This document shows, piece by piece, positions 24,901 through 38,500 of a DNA stretch of 64,000 nucleotides (positions are counted from its first letter, which is position 1; the number at the start of each line of letters is the position of its first letter). Position numbers and translations under genes: made by a program. The notes below the pieces were generated by a model. That model was not told where the DNA came from. It saw only the letters and a program-made list of their open reading frames with translations, and searched no databases. Origin of the DNA: Chenopodium formosanum (Eukaryota > Streptophyta > Magnoliopsida > Caryophyllales > Amaranthaceae); assembly GCA_024500155.1 (NCBI GenBank), contig CM044874.1, positions 83,392,295 to 83,456,294 on the forward strand, read 5' to 3'.

Positions 24901-26313
24901 TCTGTAAAAAAAGAAATTCATGAACTATGGATATAATGTAGTTGAGTGAGTGAGAGAGTGTTATGCTTGACAGTTGTTGGTTGCCCCAAACTCTTCTTAG
25001 GAAAATGATGGATCATTAGTGGGGAAAGAGCAGACAGGCAGTGACATTGACTCAATACAAAGATTAAGCATTAGTCTTGTAGGGTGTACGAATTATTGAA
25101 ATGGTTCATTTCCGTGTTAACCAGAATTGGTCTGCTTTTACTTTTAGCTATTGATTAAATTTTTACCCGTAGAATTTTCGAGGTGAAATAATAATTTGGT
25201 TAGTAATAAGTCAATATTAATATATTATCCTTGTGTTAAAGTGATACTCTTAATAGGTCTTTCATCCATTAGTTTTTGTAGAACTCTAGCAAAGTTATGA
25301 AGGTCCCTACCATTACATTACATCGCACACATTTGTGGGCTTAAAATTTAAGGGTAACCTTTATGTGGCCCTGCAATTATTATTTGTATCCTGAAGTAGC
25401 TAATTTATTGCTACTTCTGCCGCTGTGTGCCGTAAGTGATGATTTCCATGGAAAAGTACTTCCCGGTGCACTGTGTTGACTTTGTATCGCTAAGAAATAG
25501 CAGGGCATGAGTTAGTTTGTTGAGAGTAAAACACAAGGATGATGGGTGGTCAATTAGTTTGCTTGTGAAACAGCCGGAGAGTCAATTTAGTAATTTAGTA
25601 CTAATTGAGGAAACAGCTAAAAAAATTCCAGCTGTTGCTTTGATGATGACGTCTTGTCCTTATAGAATACAACTCTCTTCTAAGTGTTTTCAGACCATAT
25701 GTCCATATTACTATTTTTTTTTTGTATGTTTATACCTTATAGTGATATAAATATTTTATTATCAAAGGAACTTCGGAGTAATATTGTCAAGACAAGCCGA
25801 TTGACTCCAATTTAGTTTGTATTCATCTGTAAATAAACTTTTAGTCCAGATAGAGGGGAATTCTTTCATGTGACACACCTTACAGAGAGTGGATTTAGTT
25901 ATCAAATTCAACATAGTTACCTACACTCCTATCTAGTTGCGGCGTTGCTAGTTCAAGTCATGCTGAAATGATCCGAACGGAGGGGATGTATCATGTATAT
26001 ATGTTTAGTCTTGGTCTGTGAACTGACAATAACGACAATTATTGTTTCAGGAAATATTTTATCACTAGTAGTATACAGAATGAGATTCTATATGCCTTAT
26101 TTTGTGTGTTGAAATTTAAGTATCACGTTCTAGGATAATGGGATGAATTTTAGAATCATATGCTGTGTACCTAATTGATTTTTTGAGTGCAGTTTTATGC
26201 TATGTTTGCTGTTGTGTCTAACAAATTTACATGGTTATGTAACAGGGTTATTGATGAAATCAACATGTTGGGTGCTTGGCTCCGTGGGACAGCGCTTGAA
26301 TGCTTGCCAATGA
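21919..26313 (+). CDS. Fasciclin-like arabinogalactan protein, FLA15-18 type (two exons)
   Basis: Exons are 21919-23269 and 26246-26313, giving 472 residues. The start is the ATG at 21919 (GAAATGGG context), where a signal peptide begins (hydrophobic to about residue 24). The open frame also extends upstream but without an ATG. Residues ~47-192 form a first FAS1 domain (VTIFAPRNEAL; closing DGVIHGIERLLVP). Residues 235-268 are a Pro/Ala linker (GPPPPPGAPP, APAPAPGPG) suited to arabinogalactan attachment. Residues ~275-425 form a second FAS1 domain (ITVLAPNDEAM; closing ISVQGIDGVLFPLEE). N-glycosylation sites are NVT (84) and NLT (301). Exon 2 adds a Cys-containing tail ending NACQ, with no GPI-anchor signal. 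From family knowledge this is the two-FAS1, unanchored group, a secreted cell-wall/matrix glycoprotein implicated in adhesion and wall architecture. Length is close to relatives (about 440-460). Its neighbours are non-genic. Confidence 0.92.
23270..26245 (+). other. Intron of the FLA gene, 2,976 bp
   Basis: The donor is AGAAGAG then GTAATT at 23270, and the acceptor is TTATGTAACAG ending at 26245. Splicing is phase 1 and regenerates Gly after TKTRR. The intron is T-rich, contains a direct repeat of AGAAATTCATGAACTAT (about 24883 and 24913) and short unremarkable open frames. I see no nested gene. Confidence 0.8.
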
Positions 26314-27280
26314 GTGAACACGCTGTCTCGAGGCTGACAGTTAGGCATCACAAGAAACCACAAGGTTTCACCTCGAAATCTTGGCTCTTTTCTTTTTGAT
26401 ACACCCTCACATTACATGTTTTGTTTCTTTCCAACCCAATTATTTTATTGATTTGATTATTATTCTCATATCATTAGACTTTTCAACCTTTATTGCATAT
26501 TATTGGCCTTCTTTTAGGGAAATACTTTGCCTTAAAACAGTTCCAACTTTCGAAGAAAGTTAATGTAAATGGAGTTCAAAAGATTGGTTTCAGAATTTGC
26601 TGTAATATGAAGGCAATGCTTAAGCTTCCTTTTCTTCTACCTAAATTTTTTCTTTAATCTTTAGGAGAGTGGGTGGTGATGATAATGAAATATTTCTTCA
26701 TTTGTGAGTCTTTCTTAAGTAGGTACAAGTTTGATGCTCCTGAATTAACTTACATATTAAGCATAGTATAAATATAAAGAAAAAAAAAACAAAGTATACA
26801 CACATGATTTGCATTTAGTGCTCACCTTTTAAAAGCTTGTCACCAACAACTCACTATCAATGTTTCCATTATTATTCTTTCTTTTGTGAGTAATTTGTAA
26901 GTTCTAGTTTTAGACGACTGTCTCACACTAATTTATCGTGATATCTTAAAAGTTATTGTAACACGGTCCATCATAAAAACGCTCTATTAATTTTTTTTTA
27001 TTTGATTTTTTTTTGGCAGATGTAAAATTGGTGACAAGTGAACAGCTTCAGATGACTGCCTTTAGAGAGTGATGTTAAAACAGTTTTCCTTTTTTATTTT
27101 TTTAATTTTTTTTTACAATATATTCAAGGGTAAAAAAGACCATGTTTGGGGAGCCAAGGTCAGGAGGTGTTCAATATTATTTCTTACCACTATCGTCAAG
27201 ATTCCTGCATAGCTCCCCCCAGGAGAGAAAGAAGCTGCTGTAGTTATAAATGTATACAGTAAAATTATGTTAAGATGAAA
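26314..27280 (+). other. Probable 3' UTR region of the FLA gene
   Basis: After the TGA at 26311-26313, transcript-like sequence runs to CCACAAG followed by GTTTCACC (about 26363). TTTTTTTTGGCAG ending at 27019 is a good acceptor, so a 3' UTR intron is possible. The stretch after it ends in AT-rich sequence near 27250-27280 without a perfect AATAAA. The 3' end is not fixed. Confidence 0.3.
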
Positions 27281-27299
27281 AAAAAAAACTGTAATTTTT

Positions 27300-27331
<32 letters not shown>

Positions 27332-29083
27332 ACCTTTTTTTTTTTTTTGTTATTTGTTGGTGATGGTGAAAGGTGTCGGTGGTGGTGGTGGGGGGATATT
27401 AATTTTGTGTGATGGGGTGGAGTTGGTGGGGGCCAAAGGTGATATTCACATTCAACAACTTTGGACCCCACCCCCCTTCTTAATAAACAAATTTGGAAAA
27501 AAAAACCCAGATAATAGTTTGTGCATTTCAATAATAATACTTAAATTCATTCTTTTGTGTTCATAATACTATTATTATCATTTATTTTTTACCGGTCCTT
27601 AATTATATACTTGTATAATTGCATTACTTATTTGTATACTTGTACTACTTCCTCTTATTAATCGATTAAAAACAATTTCTCTACTGTTGAGGTGCAAAAT
27701 TGTGTTTACTTATGGGAGAGCTAAGCAACTTTTCGAGTAAATTCCAACTACGACTGTTTTCTTCACCTTGAAAAAAAAACAATGTTGTAGATCTAACCAG
27801 GGTTGATCAAGTCTAATATGTTCGGTTTAGACAAAAAGAACGCGCAGATTTTCATGTATGGCTACCAAAGGATCACTTAAAGGAAGCCTCTTTATATGTA
27901 ATTAGAGGGTACATTATACTTGGTATAAAGTTTGGGGGTTGTTTGAGAGGCAGGAAGGTCATATGTAGTTGTCCTAACAAGAAAAATTGTAAATAAAAAT
28001 ATAAAAATGATGATTAGATTCTTTTGACCTGGTAGCTAGTTACGCGCAAATGAACAGCTAAATATGATTATCTTACTAATAACCACTTTTATTTTTATGA
28101 TAAACTAACCGTTGAATGATTGGATCTGGGTCTGCTATATAAAAGACCAGAACCTTCAATGAAGCCCCTTAACTTAAGGCATCCTAATTATTGTTCCATT
28201 ATTCTGTAATATGCCGCAACATTACACAACCAAATTGCTCTATATTTTTAAATTTTAATCCCTTTATTACGTGATCTTAGTTGTTACTTTATAGAAAGGT
28301 TTCATTGTTTTATAAACAAGCAACGCTACACCAATTCACAAGTTCAAATTCCAAGCAACTCACATCGTACTACTCCGTAGAGCTCAAATTTGTACATGGT
28401 CACATAAACTTTTTTACTTTATCTGTTATTCTGAGTTCTAATCTCAATTATTGTGATTATAGAAATAAAAAAAAGGTAGAAGTGAGGACGATGATAACAA
28501 ACTAAACTTTACTGAAACGGTAACTAAACTTTACTGAAACGGTAGCTAAACTTTACTAAAACGGTAAATTTATAATAGAAAAGGAAAGACAAGGGCAAAA
28601 GGCCAACGTAAATAGTTGGGAATGCCATGCCTTTCGGCTGGTAGAGAGCATAACCAAATCCCTATGAACCGTCCAACCAAAAAAATGGTTCCAACAAACC
28701 TCTCCATGTGCACCACCAATTCGATGGTGGATGATGCCTTTGTCCTTATTAATGTGGTCTTCTTTGTAATTCTTTTTGCTTATACATTAAAATTATTCTT
28801 TCTTAATTAATCAACAATCATATCAAGTACATTAATCATGGGAAATTGGGAATCTAGCATTATATTTTTTTAGTCTTGTCTATAACAGGAAACACTCCTA
28901 ACAATGTAACAAGATTGTTTTTACTTTCATCTCCATTTTTTTTTTAAATGAAAACCATCTTAAATAATTTAACATGTCTTTTTTACCTTGCAATCTTGTA
29001 TATTACTCAAGTTGGTTGAATAAAATCAAGTTTTCACATGAACTAATTACTCCATCCATCCTATAAATAACTTGATCAATACA
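27281..29083. other. Intergenic, with T/A homopolymers and a TATA-like site
   Basis: Poly-A/poly-T runs at 27279-27349 and a GGTGGTGGTGGGGGG stretch at about 27378-27395. CTATATAAAAG near 28135-28145 looks like a TATA box with no gene behind it. The open frame at 28616-28810, and one on its opposite strand containing SLPAERHGIPNYLRW, were not recognised. Confidence 0.4.
28501..28566. repeat. Three tandem copies of a 22-bp unit
   Basis: ACTAAACTTTACTGAAACGG plus TA at 28501-28522 and again at 28523-28544. A third copy with two changes is at 28545-28566. Confidence 0.9.
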
Positions 29084-29091
29084 GTTGTAAT

Positions 29092-30190
29092 TAGAGCTGT
29101 TAATTCGGGTAAACGGGTCGGGTTTAGGTAGGGTAATAATGGGTCGGGTCAATTCAGATTAATTCCATAACCTATGCATGTCGAGTTTGGGTTGGGCCAT
29201 GCTTGAGTCGGATCACGTCGGGTCATACTTCTTATCGGATTTAGGTCGGGTTTACTTCGGGTTAGAACGGGTTAGGGTAATTCTCGGGTTCAAGTCGGGT
29301 TCGATTTAAGTCAATAATTTGCGGGTTAGAATCAGGTCGGGTCATTCTCAGGATTGAGTCGGGTTCGGTTCAAGTCAATAATTTGCGGATTATAATCAGG
29401 TCGGATCATTTTCAAGTCGGGTCATTCTTGGGTTCAAGTCGGGTTCGGTTCAAGTCAATAATTTGTAGGTTATAATCAAATTGGGTCATTTCCAAATCGG
29501 GTCATTCTCGGATTCAAGTCGGGTTATGTTGAAGTCAATAATTTGCAGGTTACAATCAGGTCGGGTCATTTCCAAGTCAGGTCATATTCGGGTTCAACTA
29601 ATTATAAATAGATAATTATTATTTTTATCAAGCTAATTATTTCCTTGACTATAATATATATGGCAATATACTAGGGAACTATAGTCTATAATTTAAGAAG
29701 ATAATTATCTCCTTTGACTATACAACAAATATATACTATATTTAACTCTTAAATTTGAGGATGATGCTCCTTTCTTTTGCTGGCCTGGACCGACTTGGTC
29801 TCCCAAGACAAAATACTTTGATCAACAATAATAAGGTGGTCTAATTTTCATTTAAGGTGATTTGAAATCGGGTCAGAAACAATTTGGGTGGAATTTAGGT
29901 CAGGGCAATAACAAGTTGTGTTAATTTCAAGTTAGGTTAGTAACAGATCGGGTTGAATTTTTGGGTAGGGTAAGTAATAGGTATGGTAAAATTTGGGTCG
30001 GGTCAATAACAAGTCGGGTTGAATTTGGGTCAGGTCAATAACAAGTCGGGTTGATTTCAAGTCGGGTTTGTAACAAGTTGGGTTAAATTCGGGTCAGGTT
30101 ATGAACGAATCGGGTTGAATTCAAGTCAGGTTAAATTCGAGTTTTGACGGGTTAAAACAGGTTTGGGTCAATTTCAGTTCAAGTCAGAAT
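29092..30190 (-). mobile_element. Right end block of a second composite hAT-like element, inverted
   Basis: Starts TAGAGCTGTTAATTCGGGT, the same terminus as the composite element at 6215-12349, then runs through inverted GGGTCGGGTT-type repeats with the same internal unique segment (GCCTGGACCGACTTGG at about 29782). It then passes into satellite through the same junction seen at 11100-11200. The 8 bp before it, GTTGTAAT, would be the target duplication. I could not find the opposite end, so the element is either truncated or very large. Confidence 0.7.
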
Positions 30191-30199
30191 TGATGCAAG

Positions 30200-32580
30200 T
30201 TATTAAATTGGCCGTTGTAAACCGATAAATCAGTGCAAGATGTAAACCGGCAAATTAGTCGTTTAAAAGCAAATTGAATGGTTCCACACACCCAATTGGA
30301 CTCCCGGAGGATATTAGGGACCATGGTAAACATTTCGGCAATTTTTATTTCTTGGCGAAGAAAAGTCAAAAAATTCCAAAATTGAAGGCTAATTTTTGGA
30401 GGTGTCGGGGCGCGGTGTAGATAAGTCTTGATATTTTAGGGGATGCATCTCAGGGTGATATAATGCCGTTTAGAACCATATATGATCATTATTTGTTGTC
30501 ATAAATGTTCGTAGTAGGCTTGAGTTAATGAAATCCGTGCAAGTTGTAAACCGATAAATTGGCCGTTTAAAGGCAAATTGGATGGTTCCACCAATTCAAT
30601 TGAACTCAGAGAGGGTATTAGGGACCATGGTAAACATTTTGGCAATTTTTAATTCCGGGAGAAAAAAAGTCAAAAAATTCCAAAAATGAAGACTAATATC
30701 CACGCTTTTTGAGAAATTTTTGAGATTTCGAGGTCCGGTGTCGAAAAGTCCTGATATTCTAGGGAATACATCTTTGGGTCATATAATGACTTTGGAACCA
30801 TATATGATCATTTTTTGTTGTCATAAATGTTCGTGGTAGGCTTGAGTTAATGAAATCGGTGCACGTTGTAAATCGGTACATTGGTCGTTTAAAGGCAAAT
30901 TGGATGGTTCCACCCTCACAATTGGACTCCCAGAGGGTATTAAGGACCACAGTAAACATTTTGGCAATTTTTATTTCCAGGCAAAGAAAAGTAAAAATAA
31001 TCCAAAATTGAAGGCTAATATCCACGATTTTTGAGAAATTTTGAAGGTGTTGGGGCCCGGTGTAGAAAAGTCTTGATATTTTAGGAGATATATCTCGGGG
31101 TCATATAATGTCGTTTAGAACCATATATGATCATTATTTATTGTCATAAATGTTCGTAGTAGACTTGAGTTATTGAAATCCGTGCAAGTTGTAAACCGAT
31201 AAATTGGTCGTTTAAAGGAAAACTGGATGGTTCCACCAACCCAATTGGACTCCCAAAGGGTATTAGGGACCATGGTAAAAATTTCGGCAATTTTTAATTC
31301 CCGGTGAAAAAAAGTCAAAAAATTACAAAAATGAAGCTAATATCCACGCTTTTTAAGAAATTTAGGAGATTTCAGGGTCCGGTGTCAAAAAGTCCTGAAA
31401 TTCTATGGAATACATCTCTAGGTCATATAATATCGTTTGGAACCATATATGGTCATTTTTTGTTGTCATAAATGTTCGTGGTAGGCTTGAGTTAATGAAA
31501 TCGGTGCAAATTGTAAACCGATAAATTTGCCGTTTAAAGGAAAACTGGATGGTTCCACCAACCCAATTGGACTCCCAGAGGGTATTAGAGACCATGGTAA
31601 ACATATCGCCAATTTTTAATTTCGGGAGAAAAATAGTCCAAAAAGTCCAAAATTGAAGACTAATATCCACGCTTTTTGAGAAAAATTTTGGAGATTTTGG
31701 GGCCTGGTGTCGAAATGTCCTGAAATTCTAGGGGATACATCCCTGGGTCATATAATGTCGTTAAGAACCATATTTGATCATTTTTTGTTGTCATAAATGT
31801 TCGTGGCAGGCTTGAGTTAATGAAATCGGTGCACGTTGTAAACCGGTAAATTGGTCGTTTAAAGGCAAATAGGATGGTTCCACCCACCCAATTGGAATCC
31901 CGATGGGTATTAGGGACCATGGTAAACATTTAGGCAATTATTATTTTTAGGCGAAAAAAAGACTAAAAATTACGAAATTAAAGTTTAATATCCACGCTTT
32001 TTGAGAAATTTTGGAGATTTCGGGGCCCGGTGTTGAAAAGTCATGAAATTCTATGGGATACATATTAAGGTCATATAATTCCGTTTGGAACCATATATAT
32101 ATGATCATTATTTGTTGTCATAAATGTTTGTGGTAAGCTTGAATTAATGAAATCGGTGCAAGTTGTTAACCGATAATTTGGTCGTTTAAAGGTAATTGGA
32201 TGGTTCCACCCACCCAATTGGACTCCCGGAGGGTATTGGGGACCAATATTAACATTTCGGCAATTTTTATTTTCGGGCGAAAAAAAATCGAAAAATTTCA
32301 AAATTGAAGGCTAATATCCACGGTTTTGAGAAATTTTGAAGGTTTCGGGGCCCGGTGTAGAAAAATATTAATATTTTAGGGGATGTATCTCGGGGTCATA
32401 TAATGTCGTTTGGAACCATATATGATCATTATATAATGTCATAAATGTTCATAGTAGGCTTGAGTTTATGAAATCCGTGCAAGTTGTAAACTGGTAATTA
32501 AATTAGCCGTTTAAAGGCGAATTGGATGGTTCCACTCACCCAATTGGACTCCCGTAGAGTATTAGGACCATAAAAACATT
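30200..32580 (-). repeat. Satellite array B, subfamily A, inverted, ~7 monomers
   Basis: GTAGGCTTGAGTTAATG-type landmarks lie near 30517, 30837, 31163, 31483, 31808, 32136 and 32453, a period of about 320 bp. Subfamily A marks (AATGATCA, GGTCGTTTAAAGG) are present. It ends near 32580 in a degraded monomer and meets array C of opposite orientation. Confidence 0.93.
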
Positions 32581-32599
32581 GGATAAATATTGATTAAAT

Positions 32600-35500
32600 T
32601 CACCAACGGACCCCATAACCTCAAAAATTCTTTAAAAAACGTGGATAATAGCCTTCAATTTTAAAAATTTTTGACTTTTTTTCGCCCGGAAATAAAAATT
32701 GCCAAGATGCTTACCATGGTCTCTATTATCCACCGCGAGTCCAATTGGGTGGGTGGAACCATCCAATTTACCTTAAAACAGTCAATTTATCAATTCGTAA
32801 CTTGCACCGATTTTGTGAAGTCAAGCCTACCACGGACATTTATGACTTCATTTAATGGTTATATATGGTTCCAAACAGAATTATATGACCCTAAGAAGTA
32901 TCCCCTAGGGTCTCAACTTTTTTCGCCACCGGGCCCCGTAACTTCAAAAATTCCACAAAAAGCATGGATAATAGCCTTCAATTTTGGAATTTTTTTTGAC
33001 TTTTTTCCTTCGGAAAAAAAAATTATTGAGATGTTTACCAAGGTCCCTAACACCCTCGGGTAGTCCATTTGAGTGGGTGGAATCATCTACTTTGTCTTGA
33101 AACAGTCAATTTGCCAATTCGCAACTTGCACCGATTTTGTGAATTCAAGCCTACCACGGACATTTATGACATCAATTAATGGTCATATATGGTTCCAAAC
33201 GGCATTACATGACCCAATGATGTATCCCATAGGGTCTCAAAATTTTTCGCCATCGGGCTTGTAACGTCAAAAATTCCACAAAACATGGATAATAGCCTTT
33301 AATTTTGGAATTTTTTGACTTTTTTTGCCCGGAATAAAAAATTGCCGAGATGTTTACCATGTTCCCTAATTCCCACCGGGAGTCCAATTAGGTGGGTGGA
33401 ACCATCTAATTTGCCTTAAAACAGTCAATTTACCAATTCGCACTTTGCACCGATTTTGTGAACTTAAGCCTACTATGGACATTTATGACATCATTTAATG
33501 GTCATAGTTCCAAACAACATTATATAACCCTAATATTATTCTGTAGAGTCTCAACACTTTTTGCCATCGGGCCCCGTAACCTTAAAAATTACTTAAAAAT
33601 AGTGGATTATAATTTTGGAATTTTTTTGACCTTTTTCTGCCCGGAAATTAAAATTGTCGAGATGTTTACAATGGTCCCTAATACCCACCGAGAGTCCAAT
33701 TAGATGGGCGAAACCATTCAATTTGCCTTAAAACGGTTAATTTACCAATTCGTAACTTGCACTGATTTTGTGAACTGAAGCCTACTACAGACATTTATGA
33801 CATCATTTAATGGTCATATATGGTTCCAAACGGCATTATATGAACCTAAGATGTATCCCCTAGGGTCTCAACACTTTTCGCCACCGACCCAATAACCTAA
33901 AAAATTCCTCAAAAAGCGTGGATAATAACCTTCAATTTTGAAATTTTTTTCGCCCAGAAATAAAAATTACCGAGATGTTCACCAAGGTCCCTAATACCCT
34001 CCGGGAGTCCAATTAGGTGGGTGGAACCATCTAATTTTCCTTAAAACGATTAATTTACCAATCCGCAAGTTGCACCGATTTTGTGAACTCAAGCCTACAA
34101 CAGACATTTATGACATCATTTAATGGTCATATATGGTTCCAAACGGAATTATACGACCCTAAAATAATGTATCCCCTAACGTCTCAACACTTTTCGCCAC
34201 CGGGCCCCGTAACTTAAAAATTCCTCAAAAAGCGTGGATAATAGCCTTCAATTGTGGAATTTTTTGACCTTTTTCTGCCCGGAAATTAAAATTGTCGAGA
34301 TGTTTACCATGGTCCCTAATACCCACCGGGAGTCCAATTACGTGGGTGGAACCATGCAATTTGCCTTAAAACGGATAATTTAGCAATTTGCAACCTGCAC
34401 CGATTTTTTGAATTGAAGCCTACCACGGACATTCATGACATCATTTAATGGTCATATATGGTTCCAAACGGCATTATATGAACCTAAGATGTATCCCCTA
34501 GGGTCTCAACACTTTTCGCCACCGGCCCTAATAACCTCAAAAATTCCTCAAAAAACGTGAATAATAGCCTTCAATTTTGGAACTTTTTGACCATTTTCTG
34601 CCCGGAAATTAAAATTGCCGTGATGTTTACCATGGTCCCTAATTCCCGCCGGGAGTCCAATTAGATGGGCGGAACCATCCAATTTGCCTTAAAACGGTTA
34701 ATTTACCAATTCGCAACTTGCACTGATTTTGTGAACTGAAGCCTACTACGGACATTTATGACATCATTTAATGGTCATATATGGTTCCAAACGGCATTAT
34801 ATGAACCTAAGATGTATCCCCTAGGGTCTCAACACTTTTCGCCACCGGCCCCAAAAACCTCAAAATTTCCTCAAAAAGCGTGGATAATAGCCTTCAATTT
34901 TGGAATTTTTTGACTTTTTTTCGCACGGATTAAAAATTTCCGAGATGTTTACCATGGTCCCTAATACCCTCCGGAAGTTCAATCAGGTGGATGGAACCAT
35001 CCAATTTGCCTTAAAACGATCAATATACCAATCCGAAAGTTGCACCAATGTTGTGAACTTAAGCCTACCACAGAAATTTATGATATCATATAATGGTCAT
35101 ATATGGTTCCAAACGACATTATATGAACCTAAGATATATGTCCTAGGGTCTCAACACTTTTCGCCACCGGGCCCCGTAACCTAAAAAATTACTCAAAAAG
35201 CGTCGATAATAACCTTCAATTTTGGAGTTTTTTGACCTTTTTCTGCCCAGAAATTAAAATTGCCGAGATGTTTACCATGGTCCCTAATACCCACCGGGAG
35301 TCCAATTACGTGGGTGGACCCAACCAATTTCCCTTAAAACGGTCAATTTACCAATTTGCAAATTGCACCGATTTTGTGAACTCAAGCCTACCACGAACAT
35401 TTATGACATCATTTAATGGTCATATATGGTTCCAAACGGCATTATATGACCCTAAGATGTATCCCCTTGGTTCTTAACACTTTCTGCCACCGGCCCCAAT

Positions 35501-38500
35501 AATTTCAAAAATTCCTTTAAAAGCGTGGATAATAGCCTTCAATTTTGGAATTTTTTGACCTTTTTTCGCCCGGAAATAAAAATTGCCGAGATGTTTACTT
35601 GGTCCCTATATCCTCCGGGAATCCAATTGAGTGGGTGGAACCATTTAATTTGCCTTAAAACTATCAATTTACCAATTCGCAACTCTCACCGATTTTTGAA
35701 CTTAAGCCTACCACGGATATTTAAGACATCATTTAATGGTCATATATGGTTCTAAACGGCATTATATGACCCTAAGATGTATCCCCTAGGGACTTAAAAC
35801 TTTTCGCCACCGGACCCCGTAACCTCAAAAATTTCTCAAAAAGCGTGGATAATAGCGCCTTCAATTTTGGAATTTTTTTGACCTTTTTCTGCCAGGAAAT
35901 TAAAATTGTCGAGATGTTTACCATGGTCCCTAATTCCCACCGGGATTCCAATTAGATGGGCGAAACCATCCACTTTGCCTTAAAACGTTTAATTTACCAA
36001 TTCGCAACTTGCTTTGATTTTGTTAACTGAAGCCTACCACGGACATTTATGACATCATTTAATGGTCATATATGGTTCTAAACGATATTATATGAACATA
36101 AGATGTATCCCCTAGGGTGTCAACACTATTCTCCACCGACCCCAATAACCTCAAAAATTCCTCAAAAAGCGTAGATATATAATAGCCTTCAATTTTGGAA
36201 TTTTTTGATCTTTTCTGCCCAGAAATTAAAATTGCCGAGATGTTTACCATGGTCCCTAATACCCACCGGGAGTCCAATTAGGTGGGTGGAACCATCCAAT
36301 TTGCCTTAAAATGGTTAATTTACCAATTCGCAACTTGCACTGATTTTGTGAACTGAAGCCTACCACGGACATTTATGACATCATTTAATGGTCATATATG
36401 GTTCCAAACGGCATTATATGAACCTAAGATGTATCCCCTAGGGTCTCAACAATTTTGGCCACCGGCCCCAATAACCTCAAAAATTCTCCCAAAAGCGTGG
36501 ATAATAGCCTTCAATTTTGGAATTTTTTGACTTTTTTTCGCACGAAAAAAAAATTGCCGAGATGTTTATAATAGTCCCTAATACCCTCCGGGAGTCCAAT
36601 TAGGTAGATGGAACAAACCAATTTGCCATAAAATGATCAATTTACCAATCCGCAATTTGCAACGATGTTATGAACTCAAGCCTACCACAGACATTTATGA
36701 CATCATTTAATGGTCATATATGGTTCCAAACGGCATTATATGACCCTAAGATGTATTCCCTAGGGTCTCAACACTTTTCGCCGCTGGGCCCCGTAACCTC
36801 AAAAATTACTCATAAAGTGTGGATAATAGCCTTCAATTTTGGAATTTTTTGACCTTATTCTGCTCGGAAATTAAAATTGTCGAGATGTTTACCATGGTCC
36901 ATAATACCAACCGGGAGTCCAATTACGTGGGTAGAACCATCCAATTTGTCTTAAAACGGTTAATTTACCAATTCGCAACTTGCACCGATTTTGTGAACTG
37001 AAGCCTACCACGGACATTTATTAAATCATTTAATGGTCATACATGGTTACAAACGGCATTATATGAACCTAAGATGTATCCCCTAGGGTCTCAACACTTT
37101 TCGCCACCGGCCCTAATAACCTCAAAAATTCCTCAAAAAGCGTGGATAATAGCCTTAAATTTTGGAACTTTTTGACCTTTTTCTTCCCGGAAATTAAAAT
37201 TGCCGAGATGTTTACCATGGTCCCTAATTCCCACCGGGAGTCCAATTAGATGGGCGGAACCATCCACTTTGCCTTAAAACAGTTAATTTACCAATTCGCA
37301 ACGTGCATCGATTTTGTGAACTGAAGCCTACCACAGACATTTATGACATCATTTAATGGTCATATATGGTTCCAAACGGCATTATATGAACCTAAGATGT
37401 ATCCCCTAGGGTCTCAACACTATTCGCCACCGGCCTCAATAACCTCAAAAATTCCTCAAAAAGCGTGGATAATAGCCTTCAATTTTAGAATTTTTTGACC
37501 TTTTTCTAACCGGAAATTAAAATTGCCGAGATATTTACCATGGTCCCTTATACCCACCGGGAGTCCAATTAGGTGGGGTGGAACCATCCAATTTGCCTTA
37601 AAACGGTTAATTTACCAATTCGCAACTTGCACTGATTTTGTGAACTGAAGCCTACCACGGACATTTATGACATCATTTAATGGTAATATATGGTTCCAAA
37701 CGTCATTATATGAACCTAAAATGTATCCCCTAGGGTCTCAACACTTTTCGCCACCGGTCCCCGTAACCTCAAAAATTCCTCAAAAAGCATAGGTAATAGC
37801 ATTCAATTTTGGAATTTTTTGACCTTTTTCGCCCAAAAATAAAAATTGCCAAGATGTTTACCATGGTCTCTTATATTCTCGAAGTCCGATTGAGTTGGTG
37901 GAACCATCCAATTTGCCTTAAAACGATCAATTTACCAATTTGCATCTTGCACCGATTTTGTAAACTCAAGCCTACCACAGACATTTATGATATTATATAA
38001 TGGTCATATATGGTTCCAAACGGCATTATATGATCTTAAGATGTATCGCCTAGGTTCTTAATACTATTCCCCACGGGGCCCCGTAACCTCAAAAATTACT
38101 CAAAAAGCGTGGATAATAGCCTTCAATTTTGGAATTTTTTGACCTTTTTTTGGCCGGAAATTAAAATGCCGAGTTGTTTACCATGGTCCCTAATATCCTC
38201 CGGGAGTTCAATTGAGTGGGTGGAACCATCCAATTTGCCTTAAAACAGTCAATTTATTAATTCGCATTTTGCACCGATTTTGTGAGCTCAAGCCTACCAC
38301 GGACATTTATGACATCATTTAATGGTTATATATGGTTCCAAACGGCATTATATGACCCTAAGATGTATCCCCTAGGGTCTCAACACTCTTTGACACTGGC
38401 CCGGTAACCTCAAAAATTTTTAAAAAGCGTGGATAATAGCTTTCTATTTTGGAAAATTTTGACATTTTTTCGCTTGAAAAAAAAATTACCGAGATGTTTA

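Noticed and set aside
26187..26399. 70-codon frame across FLA exon 2
   Set aside because: Wrong phase relative to exon 1; the phase-1 reading gives the FLA-like tail and stops at 26313.
28501..28566. CRISPR-like regularly repeated 22-mers
   Set aside because: Units abut without spacers; an ordinary short tandem repeat in a plant genome.
28616..28810. Open frame, plus an opposite-strand frame with GTIFLVGRFIGIWL
   Set aside because: The hydrophobic opposite-strand frame is suggestive, but I could not place it in a family and it lacks a start and splice support.
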